Shown here: in pieces, positions 11,389-23,019 of the stretch
How positions within the stretch are numbered: the first letter of the stretch is position 1
How the letters are laid out: the number at the start of each line of letters is the position of its first letter
Assembly (NCBI GenBank): GCA_004154925.1
Contig: QJNS01000725.1
Coordinates: 1 to 64,000, forward strand
DNA: 64,000 bases
From: Monosporascus cannonballus
Taxonomy: Eukaryota; Ascomycota; Sordariomycetes; Xylariales
Reading direction: 5' to 3'
Position numbers and translations under genes: made by a program
The notes under the pieces: generated by a model
Databases searched by the model: none
What the model was told of the DNA's origin: nothing
Seen by the model: only the letters and a program-made list of their open reading frames with translations

Positions 11389-13184
11389 AATAAAATTTGA
11401 AAATAATAATATTGCTAAAATATATGGCATTTCTTCCACGGTATAATTAACTTTAATGTTAATAATAAAATTATACTGCGATTACAGTATAAAATGTAAA
11501 TAACATTTCGTTTTAGTAATTATAAAATTTTTTTAACAACGTATATACTTAGAAATTTAAATTTTTGTTATTGTATTATAGACTTTTTTTAAATCATCTA
11601 TTTAAAAAAGCTCGAAATTAATTTTTAAACGCTTAAATTTAACGTTGGTATTATATTTCGCAATTATAAGCTTACAACGTTGAATTTTTATAAAGACTTT
11701 TAAAATAATTTCTTGCCGATTGTTTTTTCGTATTATTTTAATATATTATATAATATATTAATACTCAATATCATTGAAGTTTATTACATTTACGTTTATT
11801 GTTTTATATTTTATAAAAAACGGGTTTGTAATATCAATATATTTTAACCTACTAATAGAATTCATATATCATGAAGTTAATATATATGTTAAAAGTATTA
11901 AAAGCCTTTTTTACATACGCTCATTTTATATATAGAAACATTTTATCGTAATTAAAAGTCTTCTTTTAAATTTTTAAAAAATGAATTAAAAGTATGAATT
12001 TAACTGTTGTTTGTTTAAAACTTGAAAAATCTGCTTGAAAAGGCTAGTCGTTGTAATTTATTTTTCGTAATAATGTTATATATATATAAAATTGAATTTA
12101 TTATTGTTAATAGAAAAATAAAAAGAGTTAAAAAACCGATATTTTAGTTTCATTTTAGCCTTATACAACGTTTATTTTTCATATATTCATTTTCTTTAAA
12201 ATATATTTATTCATCGCATTAAGTTTAATGTTTTCGGTTCACTTTTACAATTTAATCTTTTTCTAACATCCTTTTGTTTTTTAATCACTATGGCAATTAC
12301 TATTATTAATATTACGTTTCTTAGTAACGTTGTCTCTGTAATGATAATTTCTGAATCTATTTAATTGATCTTTAAAAAAATCGAAATTTTCTTTCTTTTA
12401 TTAAATACTTTTTTCGAAAATCTTTTTAACGGTTTTAAAATATGTATTTAACGACAATATTTTGAGTTTCTCAAAATGTTATACAACTTTAAAATTAATT
12501 TACCAGTTTTTATTTTTTAAAAGTTGGATAATTAAAAGAACAAGTAATAGATTTTATTAAATATAAGTTAAAGTTTACAGAAAATGAATACATTTAAAAT
12601 ATGTAATTGTAATTAAATGTTAGAATTGTGCAATCTTAAATGTATTTATATATATATAACTATTTATTTATTTCACTTTCTTGGGTTTTTATCATTTATT
12701 TATATAAACTAATAATCGTAAGTCAATTGAGCAAAATAATGAACCGATTCTTTGGAAGAACCCCTTTGATTATATTTCATATTAATTGAAATAAAAAAAT
12801 GCTTTTATAGATTTTTGAAACGAAACTTCAACATTCATTTAAATAATATATAAGAACAATTTTTATTATATATTTTTAAAGGCTTTTCATATTCTAAATA
12901 GTTTATAATTTGTGAGTCATATTTGTTTATTATATTATTTTTAAACTAATATAGTATATAAAAAGTTGATATTAGTTACAAAAACCAACTTTAATATGAT
13001 ATTTTAATTAATATATACCTATATTATAGCAAATTGTATATTTATATAAAATTCGAAAATAGTAAAGTAATACAACCTAATTCAATAATTAATACTATAC
13101 AAATTTTAAAAAATGGTTTAATGTGTTAATTATATATTTAAACAATACTTTTAAAATTGAACTAATTACATTAAATAATTATAA
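11389..13184. other. AT-rich spacer, nothing recognised
   Basis: Very AT-rich, no extended frames, no LTR or TIR signature, no RNA gene seen. Long T- and A-rich runs on both strands suggest old, fully mutated repeat DNA. Confidence 0.55.
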
Positions 13185-13189
13185 AGATA

Positions 13190-13575
13190 TATGATTGCTT
13201 AGGGTTTAACCAACTATTAAACCTTAGTTACACGGGTTTATATAGGCAGAGGTATCGTGGGAAACTAAGCAATAAATATGGTAACGTATTACGTCTAGTA
13301 ATGCCTAAGGTATCTTGGGTAACGAATTATTATTACAAATTAAAATTATCTAAATTATAAAAATAATAAATATATATATCTTAATTCGGCTTACTAGCTT
13401 ACTACCAGTAAATTAGTGATTTAGCTTACTGGCTTAATATTAATCAATTGGTAAAACGGTTTACTGGTTTACCACAAGTAAGTTGGTTATTTATTATGTA
13501 ATTTGCCCCACCCTGCATTCGTGGTTAGGTTATAGCAAACCGTTTTTGGAGACCGTAGCCCGTTAGGCTATTATA
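13190..13575 (-). repeat. TE2 3' LTR
   Basis: 386 bp in minus orientation. The right end is TATAATAGCC on the minus strand; the left end is a degraded form of the common terminus TGTGACGGCT. It contains the shared R/U5-like half and U3 hairpins of the CTTACTGG type. AGATA precedes it and could be half of a target duplication whose partner is lost. Confidence 0.85.
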
Positions 13576-13599
13576 CGATTTTCTCTTTTTATAAATTTT

Positions 13600-14110
13600 G
13601 CCCTTAACATTTTTTTATCTAGTAAGTTTTTTCCATATTAATTAATATGTTTTCCGGTATATTGAAATATTGTTTTCGCAAATCCAATTATCGATTTGGT
13701 TTAATTAACTGAATTAAATTTAATAGTTTTAATACGATATTTTGTTTTTTTATTTTTTTTCCAATAACTGAATTACCAAACAAAAAATGGGGTTTGCCGT
13801 TATAAGAAATATATTTTTCGAAGTTATTCGTATAACGGAATAAAAATCTTGATTTCCATAATTAATAGTTATATTACGGAATTAAAAATATTAAAAAAAA
13901 TGTAAAAGCCGGACAATCTTTATTCGAAAGTTTTATGCGTTTTTTTCGTATATGTCATTAATGCCAACATTACGAATCCTAAAGTGTGAAATTTGTTAAT
14001 CGGATTTTTTAATTTTAAAATTACTTTAACGGCCTTAGCTATTTAAAGTTAAAATTTATGGTTAAGATTTAGGCTTTAGGTAAGATCAATGTTATTAATT
14101 GGAATGCGAT
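13600..14110 (+). pseudogene. TE2 antisense accessory gene, degraded
   Basis: Plus-strand frame homologous to the TE1 and TE4 antisense genes. It contains RYKKYIF followed by Tyr at x6 (the C4-x2-C5-x6-C6 positions, all now Tyr), then an ILISIIN segment, a Lys-rich helix, and FESFMRFFRICHQCQH-like sequence read through one TAA. Frameshifts and TAA/TAG interrupt it. It converges with the minus-strand chromodomain. Confidence 0.6.
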
Positions 14111-15240
14111 AAACCAAGGGTTTTTTCCCCTTGATTTTATGGATTGGAATACCATTATTTCGAATAATTCCGTTGTTGCTGGTGAAACTTCTTTATTAGA
14201 CGCTAAGCGCCAATAAGAATTTCGGCGGGTTTTCAGGTGTTTTCGGAATCCGGGTTGTTTTTCCACTTAATTAGATACTGGGTAAGTCCGTTTTGTTTCC
14301 ATTTATTAAGGGTTTTTTTTCACCTTATATCCTTATTCGTTTTCCATCTGCATATCTTTTGTACTATATATACCTTAATTATATCCGTTATTAATTCGAA
14401 TAAGAAAATATAAAAACTTAAATCAAGTTTAATTTTAAGTGGAAATTTTAATTAATAATTGTTATTTAAGAATTTCTTTATAAATTTGTATAAATCGACA
14501 TATTAAAAATCGAAAGGTTTTATTAGATTATTTTATTTAAACGTTTTTAGTGACGAAAAAAACTATTTGCATTTCTCGAAAGTTAGTTCATTTAACTTTC
14601 GTTAATTATAATATTTATTTATTTAATTTTGTATATAATTTAATTTTAATTCTATTTTTTAATACAGGCTTCGTAAATATTTTAATATAAAATTTATTTT
14701 GATATTAATTACATCATCATCGCGTACTTCGTCATAAATCTTTAAAATAAACTCAAAATTTGTGTTTGTAAATATTATTTTAATATTTTCGTAATAAGAA
14801 ATATTATAAATTAATTGAATAATAAGTAACTTTTTAATTTAATTATTTTGTTCGTAATTAATGCAACATCGTAAATAGGCTTTCAGAGCATAATACGTTT
14901 GTTTTATTTATTTATGCGTATAGGCTTTAAATACGTTAAATAATTTATAATTTAGATTCATTTATTTTATAAAGCTTTGTTAAAACTTAAACGCAAATAT
15001 TAATTTTTTAATATGAATAAATCTTATTAATTATTCGTATATTTTTCGTATTAAATATTTTTAATATTTTTTTTGGAATTCGTATTTTGTCCGTTCTTTG
15101 GTTTTCTAGGAGACCGTGGTTATACTGCTGGATTTTCAGATATATATCTAAAGATACTGACCGAATTGTCGTAATTTATCACGGACGTAAATAATTTTAT
15201 AGTAATATTAGGGATTATAGAGATGGTTTTAACCAATTAA
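14110..15240 (-). pseudogene. TE2 pol 3' remnant: integrase (core deleted) + chromodomain
   Basis: The chromodomain at about 14190-14320 reads YLIKWKNNPDSENT, then stop, KPAEILIGA on the minus strand and is one of the best preserved here. Upstream, integrase flanks align with TE6, but the catalytic core is missing: near 15010-15030 the sequence jumps from the TE6 equivalent of about 24435 to about 24810, a loss of about 370 bp. The open frame 14069-14266 is a shifted shadow. Confidence 0.8.
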
Positions 15241-15295
15241 AATTGTATCATAATATAATAATAATTATTAAAATATTACAAAAATTATATAAACG

Positions 15296-15646
15296 TATTA
15301 TGACTTGAAAAGTCAAGTTCTTTGAAAACGGTCGCAATAAGGATAGCACGACCTACTTTATAGGTCACGTAATAAGGTGATTATTGGGAAGTTAATAATC
15401 ACTACCGAATAAGAATAATTAACAGGAATCATAATTATTAAAGAAACGGTAAATAATATTATATACTATAAATAAAATAAGATATATACATTTATTATTT
15501 CCCTAATTACAATAATTCCCTTTTGCAATATTTCATAACATTTACCGTTTATTAAAATATCGTTACCCAAAATATTTTTAATGTTACACAACGTAACTAG
15601 TTGTAATATTTGTTATTTAAATGTCTAAAATATTCTTGCTAATGTA
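15296..15646 (+). repeat. TE3 5' LTR, left part
   Basis: Starts TATTATGACTTGAAAAGTC; matches the LTR at 48262 (GGAAACAGGTGCAATAAG region). It contains CACGTA (15366-15371) and the shared R/U5 half, and stops at 15646, where TE4 begins. Confidence 0.85.
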
Positions 15647-15964
15647 TGTCATGACTCAACGAGCTACAGTCTCCAGAAAAGGTCTGCCACGACCCAACCA
15701 CAAGTGAGCGGTGGGGCAGGCCACGTGATGGATCACCAACTTACTGATAGTAAGTCAGTAAGCCGGATCAAGATATATACGTTTATTACTTCCATAATTT
15801 AAATAGCTTTAACTTTTAATAACAATTCGTTACCTAAGGCAATCTTAATATTACGAAATATAATACGATTATTATAATTATTACATAGTTTTTTACGAAA
15901 CTTTTATTTATGTAAACCTGTACGATTAAGGTTTAATTATTGGTTAAACTTTTAAGCCGTTATA
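15647..15964 (+). repeat. TE4 5' LTR
   Basis: Starts TGTCATGACTCAACGAGC, ends AAGCCGTTATA. A CACGTG hexamer is intact at 15722-15727. It has a single 35-bp hairpin unit. The conserved R/U5 half follows a TATA-like agatatatac. Confidence 0.9.
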
Positions 15965-16083
15965 CGTTATAAGCTTTTGTTTAGTAATACCGTTAGACTT
16001 TGAGCAATATCGCCGACAGTACATTTATTAGCAAATAGCCCGAATAAACCATTTACCAGGTCCCTAATAACTCGGATATTGGA

Positions 16084-17390
16084 ATAAAATCGAAAAAAGA
16101 AAAATCTCGCCTTTTTCGTAAAAAGATTGTTCGACGTTTAAATACCATAAATAAACGTATTTTTAAACTTAAAAAAGATAATAATAACCTTATAAAGTCC
16201 TTTGAAGCCATGTATAAAAACTTAGAGAAATGAGAAAAACACTCGACATTAGGAGCTTTTATAAATAAGCCGAATTATGCGGTTAAGTTTTACTTCGGAA
16301 TTAAAAAAAGTTCTTAAGTTTCTTAACTTAAAATCTTTCGATAAAACCTTAAATACACTATAACTGTTTTTAAGTTAATACCAAATATATTTTAGGCATT
16401 TTTCTCTTTAATCTATTACGTTTATTATACGAATAAGATTTTTTATTCGAATAATTTATCGAAAATACGGTTATTTATTTTGAGACTCTTATAAAGAGAT
16501 GCGTTACATTATTAATCCAAAAACAAAACTCAAAATTAATATCAATTTATATTAATTATAAATAATTTAAATAACTACTAACGGAATTTTTCGAAACAAA
16601 AAATAAAAAATAAAGGCCAAAATAGAAATGTAATAATTCTGATCAAAAAGATACATATTTAATTACGGCAATATATTAACTTAATTAATATCTAAATTAA
16701 ATTAAACATAAAAGGAATTAATAATTAAAATTTTCGAAAGCCTAAAAAAGAATTTTTTTTTAAATTTAATCAGCCTAAATATTTATAAGATCATATCGCG
16801 ATAATAATAAAGATCGATAATCGATAATACGCCTAACGCATTAAAGGTATAAAAGCAAAAAATAATAATAAATGCCGATATACAGCTAAGATTAGGATTT
16901 TTCGATAAGGTAACACTTTTGACGACATAAAACTAGGACTTATGGAATTAGGAGTTACTTATAAAAAAGATTAAGGCTAAACTAAATGGTTTATTGAAAA
17001 CAAAATAAAATATAAGGTAACATAATCCGAAGCACCTAAGAAACCCATTGAAAATAACTAGAAATTAATAGCTAAGAAATAATACAGGAAAGATTAGAAA
17101 AAGAAAAGCCAACTTATTGATATAATTCGGCTTAAGTACGTATTAGGCCCCTTATGGCAAAAAGTTTAATAGTGGCCATTACGGTAAGAAATTCAACGAA
17201 AAACACGAAAAACTACAAAGCTGGCTTAACAAATATTGCGAACATAATAAAAAATATTATTAGGATAATAATGCGAATATTAAGATTAAATAAAAAGATT
17301 CTGTCCTGGAATCTTTAATTAGTACGGCAAAATATATGTCAAGTATTATCGATGAACAAGTTATCCCGGTTACAAAAAATGAATATAACA
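16084..17390 (+). pseudogene. TE4 gag remnant, start codon lost
   Basis: Homologous to TE6 gag: both begin with a charged N-terminus (TE6 MESEEKKEQPRFFRKE; here ESKKEKSRLFRKK), but the TE4 ATG is now ATA at 16084, a G-to-A change. LNTMNKRIFKLKKDNNNLIK follows, probably a coiled coil. A degraded CCHC-like block (YCEHNKKYY) lies near 17250-17295. TAA/TAG replace Gln/Trp throughout. Confidence 0.8.
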
Positions 17391-17399
17391 TATTTACGG

Positions 17400-19559
17400 A
17401 CAGATTGTTTTTATATAGTATAAGGAAATGGACTTTCTAAACCGTACCGGAAATAATAAGGATTGTAAATAATACTATCGATATTTTTGATTTATCACCC
17501 CAGGAGATATTTAACAATTAACCAAGACAAAACGCTAGGTCGAAAAAAATAATATCTGCAAAAAAGGCCCTCCTATTATTAATAACAATATAAGTATTAA
17601 ATGGAATGAAGATTTAATCCACCATACAATGGAAAGTTACTGCTAAAAATAATTTCAGATTTTTCTTTTTAATTATTATTTATTATAAATCCTTATAAAA
17701 TAAAAATTATTAAAGAAGAAGTACGTGAATTTATAACAAAACTTTACAATAATATTTAAAATAACGTATAATAGAATATAAATAAAACAATAAAAAAGAA
17801 TTTATTTAATACGGAATGAAATTATAATAAAAGTAAAAATAGTTAATATAATTTAAAAAAGCAGTACGCCGATAATAAGAATAAACAGAGCAATTTAATG
17901 AGTTAAACGTAAAAATATAAATAAAATTCGATAAATTTGAAAAGAATTTTAAAAAAGAGTTACCGATAAAAAAGCCGTAAAATAACAAAATCTAAAAAAG
18001 TTAAAAGAAGCTCTCGAAAACGACTTTAAACGTAACGATAAAAACCGTTAATAACCTTATTACATTAGATATACAATTCGGAACGTATTGGTATATCGTA
18101 ATAATAGATTACGGAGCTTTAAGCGGGAATTACATTATACAAAAAATGATTAATAAGCTTAAATTATTATAAAGATATAAGTTAAAACCGTATATAATAA
18201 TAAATACCGCAAATTAAAAATTTATTTATAATTATAAAAAGGTTATATACGAAATTAATTATTTCGAAACCTTTTTTAAAAGTAATATTAAATAATTAAT
18301 TTCAATCTCATTTAACTTAAGGATTACGATATAATTTTAAAATTACTATAAATATGCCAATACGGAATATTGATTAATAAAAAGATTAAGTAGTTAATAT
18401 TTACATTATATTATATTAATAAATAAAAAAGATTAATATCTTAATATTTTATCGAAAATAATAACGAATATAAGCATAAAAATATAACAAAAGCTTTATA
18501 ATATAAAGGCCTAAAATATAAAAAAAACAAAATTCAAAATATATTATTATAATACTAAAAATATAAGCAATTTTTTAAAATAGAATTTAAAACAAATTTT
18601 TCAGAATATAGCAAATAAAATTATAAAATAATTTTTAAAAAAGGATCTTCGACAAAGTTATACCTTATTTAGAACCTTAACGGAAACAAATTACGTACTT
18701 TTCAAAAATACCTGAAAAATCGGTTATAAAAAAATAAATTCGACCTTTGAAATTACTAATACTTTAGCTAATATGTTGCGTACCAAAAAGAATCAAAATA
18801 TTATAATTTCTAATTAATTATTAATAAATAAACGATGTTATTATTAAAAATTAATTATATTATCGCTAATTCTAAAAATAAAAAGCTAATTTTACGTAAT
18901 TCATTAATTTACCATATTCAATCTTAAAAATTAATATACTTTGATTAAAATTGAAAAGAATATAAATAAAAAATAAATTTTAAACCAAAATCCAAATTAT
19001 TTAAATACTGAATTACGATAATAAAATTTAAAAACGTATTAATAATCCTTTAAAGCATAAGTAAATGTATATTACAAAAAATATTTCGCTATTATTATTA
19101 GGTATTATCTTAATAATATTTTCATTTTCTTAAAAACGAAAAGAATATATAAGAAATATATTTATATAGTATTATAAGTTTTACAACCTACGAAATTACT
19201 TATTAAAGCCAAAGATCATTAATTTTACGTGCAAAAAGTAAAATATCTGAAATATATTATTATTTTAAAACATTTTAATACGAGTTGAAATAAATTTATT
19301 ATATTTATAAAATAACAAATATTAATTATAATTAAGCAAATATACATTTTGTATAAATTTGTTAATTATTATAAAAGATTTATACCAAAATTTAGCCAAA
19401 TAATTATACCTTTAATAAACCTTACGAAAAAAATTTAACTAAACGTCCGAAATAAAACAAATATTTTAAAATATTACGAATATCATTATTAATAAATTAA
19501 GACTAATTATATACGATTTAAACCGCCGTATTAAATTAAAAACGGATATTCCGGATTAC
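17400..19559 (+). pseudogene. TE4 pol remnant, part 1 (PR, RT, start of RNase H)
   Basis: Aligns along its length with TE1 pol 4600-6270. Protease region near 18110, reverse transcriptase 18600-19400, then connection/RNase H up to the TE5 insertion after 19559, where the last five bases ATTAC are duplicated. Heavily RIP-mutated, several frames. Confidence 0.8.
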
Positions 19560-19990
19560 TGTAACGAACCTATCATACATCCACCCGGAGGTATAAGCAA
19601 TATCCGAAAAAGGTCTTGATTTGCGGGTAATAATAAGGCGAAAAATAATTCAGTGTATTCGTGAAAAAGATTTTAAGGTATTCCTTTCTCAGTTAAAGAA
19701 CGGTATAATTGCTTTTGGCTAAAAGCTTAAATTAATAACTAAGGTGCGAAAAACTAAGTAGATAATTATTTATATAAAAAACTTAAACCTTATATATCCT
19801 TTTTATCCTTTATATTTTTCATGGTTTCTGGGGATCTTGAGAAACCATGGTATTTGTTGTCCATAAATTTCCTGGTATCTCTGGAGATTAACAAAAACCC
19901 GAGGTTTATCCGATGGAAGGTAAAGATCTCAAACGTTTCCAATTTTCTGGGCCTCCTTTGGGCCTAATGGAATCCCTTTTAAACGTAATA
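19560..19990 (-). repeat. TE5 3' LTR
   Basis: 431 bp; plus-strand reading TGTAACGAACCTATC ... TTTTAAACGTAATA. GC-richer blocks around 19820-19970 (ATGGTTTCTGGGGAT, TGGGCCTCCTTTGGGCC) are shared with the right copy. Confidence 0.92.
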
Positions 19991-20082
19991 TTATTCCTTT
20001 TTTTCCAGGATTTTTATCCCCAAAGATAAAAAAAGTAAGTCCTTAATTTTTCTTCCTTTTTTGCGTTATAGCATTATATTTA

Positions 20083-20538
20083 ATTATATCGGACAAATTT
20101 CGAAAACGTATTAAATCTTTTACTGAAAGTCGTTACAAACTAATTAAGTCGATTTTTTAATTTGGTTTCGAAATTATGCCGTATATGCGTTATTTTAAGA
20201 AAAAGCTTTTTTACAAAATGTTAAAAAGTCGAAAAAGTTATTAAAATTATTTGGCAGCCAATATTTAATCTTATAATAGGAATTATATTTCGCTTTTATC
20301 TTTTAAAAATATCCGGGCCGAAAAACTCCGAATAAATCGAAAAAAACGTTTAGTTATTTAATAACTTTAAAAATTATTTAATCGTATTGTTCGGTTAAAT
20401 TATTAATTTAAATAATTATATTTTAAAGGGATATCGTTTATTTAAAAAAGGCTTAAAAATATAAATAAATTAAAAAAGCGAAAAAAATTAAATGCGGAAA
20501 AAAATCGTAAAAAAAAGAACAAACATAATTTACTTTAA
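20083..20538 (+). pseudogene. TE5 antisense accessory gene: full Zn2Cys6 spacing, all six Cys now Tyr
   Basis: One uninterrupted register (apart from TAA at Gln-type positions) runs over about 150 codons. An N-terminal basic stretch is followed from 20182 by Tyr codons at 20182, 20191, 20212, 20239, 20248 and 20272, giving x2, x6, x8, x2, x7 between them. This is the spacing of the Zn(II)2Cys6 cluster of fungal regulators (C-x2-C-x6-C-x5-12-C-x2-C-x6-8-C). Next come FKNIRAEKLRINRKKRLVI, a predicted long coiled coil, and FKGISFI, KRLKNINKLKKRKKL, a basic tail. No downstream fungal transcription factor domain is present. Tyr at every Cys position fits RIP (TGY to TAY). The element's LTR is unrelated to those of the other carriers, yet the gene lies at the same place and strand. 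Confidence 0.75.
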
Positions 20539-20559
20539 AACTAAATACGATAATAAAAA

Positions 20560-22540
20560 TATTTACTTTTTTCAATTAAAACGCCGTAAGGGTTAATTTA
20601 AATAGGGGACCGTTATTGTTTACGACCTTAACCGTATTAAAAATAATCGGTTAGGATTTTGGCGGTAAAATATCTTAATTAGGTTCATCGTATTTGTTAA
20701 ATGGTTAAATAATTTTTACATATTTTTTTATATAAGTATTTTTCTTATTTAACTATGTATTAGATTTTGTTTTTGATTATTTTGGAATTTAATATTCGTT
20801 TAACTTCGTATTCGTTAAAACTTTTTTCGAATTTTAAATTTATTTTTAACGGGACGTTCTTAGGTACTGGTTTAAATAGAAAAATATGGAAAATAAGGTA
20901 TATTTTTATGTTTTTGGGTAACGACAGTTAGTAATTAATTTTGGAAATAATTTCGTTAATTTTAAATATACTAAACTTTTTAAAATTAAATTTGTTATTA
21001 AGTTTTTTTATTTTAATTTATAAGATATTCGAAATTACGTTTTGTTTTTGGCGTAATAAGTAAACCTTATTTTTTTTCGTTAGGATTAATCCTTTAATTC
21101 TTTTTTTATTATAATATTAAGCTATCTTTCGTTAAAAAAACTTTAATTTATCGTAAAAATAAACTTAAATTATTTTGATTTCTATTATTAGTATTTTTAT
21201 TTTTGGGATAATTATAATAATCTTTGGTACTTTATTAAACGGTTATTTGGGTTATTTTATTTTTATATCGTATTTATACATAACGATATAAGAAAAATAC
21301 GCCCATAATATGTTATAAACGATTTATATTAACGGTAAAAGTTTTACCTAGTTATTTTGTTAGTAATTAATATAATTTCGAAAATATTATTCCAAGGTTT
21401 GGTTTAATTTTTCGGTTTGGTTATCCGTTTAAAGATAATATGTTATTAAAAACTTAAGTTTAATTCCGATTTATTTAAAAAAATTAATGCCGAATTTTAA
21501 AATAAATAACATATTTTGGTTTAAAACGATTTTTTCAGATATCCCATATTTATTAAGGTATTATCTAATAAAAACATAAGCTAATTATTTTGCCGTTATA
21601 TTTCTTTTATAGAGTAAAAAGTACCTATATTTAGTAAATTTATTAACAATTACTTATACTTTGTCGTATTTAATTTTAATAACTAGGTTTTTAAATAAAG
21701 GTAAATTAATAATAAAATCCTAAGTTATAATATTCCATGCCTTATTAGGAATATTGGTAGGTTGTAATAGCCCGTAAGGCTTATAACGTGCTGCCTTAGT
21801 TTTATTATAAACATTATAATTCTTAATAATTATTTTAATTATACGGCGTAACTTAAGGAAGTTATATTTTTCTTATAGCCGTCGGGTGGTTTTAAAAATT
21901 CCTTAATATCTATATAATAAGTCCTTATGGAATTCTTTTACGAATTATTCCTGTTAATCTTTAAGAACATAAATTTTGCCGTGATATAATAACTGATTTT
22001 TTGGTTATTCTTTTAATTATTAAATTTTTTTTTTGTTTTTTTGTATCGTAAGAATTTCGGAACCGTATTAAAAGTTCGGTAGTTAATTTTTTTATTATTT
22101 CGTATAAATATATTGTTCCGTCCTTATTATATTATAATATTTATATGTTTTCTTTGGGGATTTTAGAATCGTAATCCCTTTTATAACTGAAAATATCCGC
22201 CTGGATATTTTTTTTTCCTTTAATATGGTATATCTTAAAGTTAAATCTAGATAAAAAGATTTATTATTTTTTATATCGTTTATTCAGTTTTTAAGCTTTT
22301 ATAAATCGTATAAGATTTTTGTAATTAAAATAAATATCAAAAAGTTTTTTTATTTTATTAAAAAAAGTTTTTATTCCTTAAAAGTATTAATAATTACTAA
22401 TAATTTTTTATTATAAATCTGGTATCGGAATTCTGTATTTCGGAATATTTTCGAATAATACGTTATTAAGTATTATTTGCCGTTACCTTCTTATTATTTC
22501 AAAATTACGCCCAGGACGTATTCTAAAATATCTGTTTTTA
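20560..22540 (-). pseudogene. TE5 pol remnant, 3' part (RNase H end, integrase, GPY/F, chromodomain)
   Basis: Minus-strand order: RNase H continuation at 22440-22540 (KTDILEYVLGVILK), integrase about 21440-21790 (YGLLQPTNIPNKAWNIIT, stop, DFIINLPLF; then NKFTKYRYFLLYK; LNKYGISEKIVLNQN, second catalytic Asp now Asn), a GPY/F-type module about 20860-20990 (LPKNIKIYLIFHIFLFKP) and a chromodomain about 20655-20810 (RILNSKIIKNKI, YIVK, EKYLYKK). The TE6 insertion separates it from the RT part. Confidence 0.85.
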
Positions 22541-22966
22541 TGTGACGGCTAGGTTAATTAACCAACTATTAAACCTAAGTCGACGGGTTTATGTTAGCAG
22601 GAGTATCGTAAGAATCTGAATAATAAATATAGTAACGTATTACGTCTCGTAATATTAAGGGCGTCTTAAGTAATGAACTATTATATTGCAAATATTTAAT
22701 ATTAATAAGTATTATAAACTAAAGTTATCTAAATTATGGAATAACGAACGTACATATACTTATTTATCAATACTTGATTTTGTTAAATTATTGTAATTTT
22801 GCAATAATCCTAACGATTTTAACTTTCGTAAATTTTGCAATAATCCTAATAATCCTAATTTTCGTAAATCTCGCAATAATCCTAATAATCCATTACGTAA
22901 CTTTCTTTTTGGTACTTTATTTATTTTAATTATTTCTGGACATGCCAAACGTATTGGGTTATGATA
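22541..22966 (-). repeat. TE6 3' LTR
   Basis: 426 bp; left end TGTGACGGCTAGG, right end TATCATAACCC on the minus strand, adjoining the purine tract AAAAGGAAAATCG. U3 holds about three 36-bp tandem units; because 36 is divisible by 3 they give a 62-codon Leu-rich open frame (22760-22948) that I regard as a by-product. Confidence 0.93.
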
Positions 22967-23019
22967 CGATTTTCCTTTTCCAGGATTTTCGTCCCGAAAA
23001 TTTTATTCCGTAAGTTTTT

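Larger units (their letters stand above)
13190..15295 (-). mobile_element. TE2: 3' part of a minus-strand chromovirus, cut by TE3
   Basis: Contains the 3' LTR (13190-13575), an antisense accessory gene on the plus strand (about 13600-14110), a chromodomain and part of the integrase. The rest should lie beyond the right end of TE3, but TE8 and a deletion occupy that area and I do not find it. The purine tract on the minus strand next to 13576 is AAAAAGAGAAAATCG. The last 50 bp before 15296 no longer align with homologues, so the join with TE3 may be disturbed. Confidence 0.85.

Noticed and set aside
10519..11389. N1 as a piggyBac element because TTAA flanks both ends
   Set aside because: TTAA is common in such AT-rich DNA, the TIR does not look piggyBac-like, and the shared terminus with the pogo remnant and TA flank fit better. 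Kept as a weaker alternative.
14069..14266. 65-codon minus frame MEKQPGFRKHLKT as a gene
   Set aside because: It overlaps the TE2 chromodomain in a shifted frame; the chromodomain reading is the supported one.
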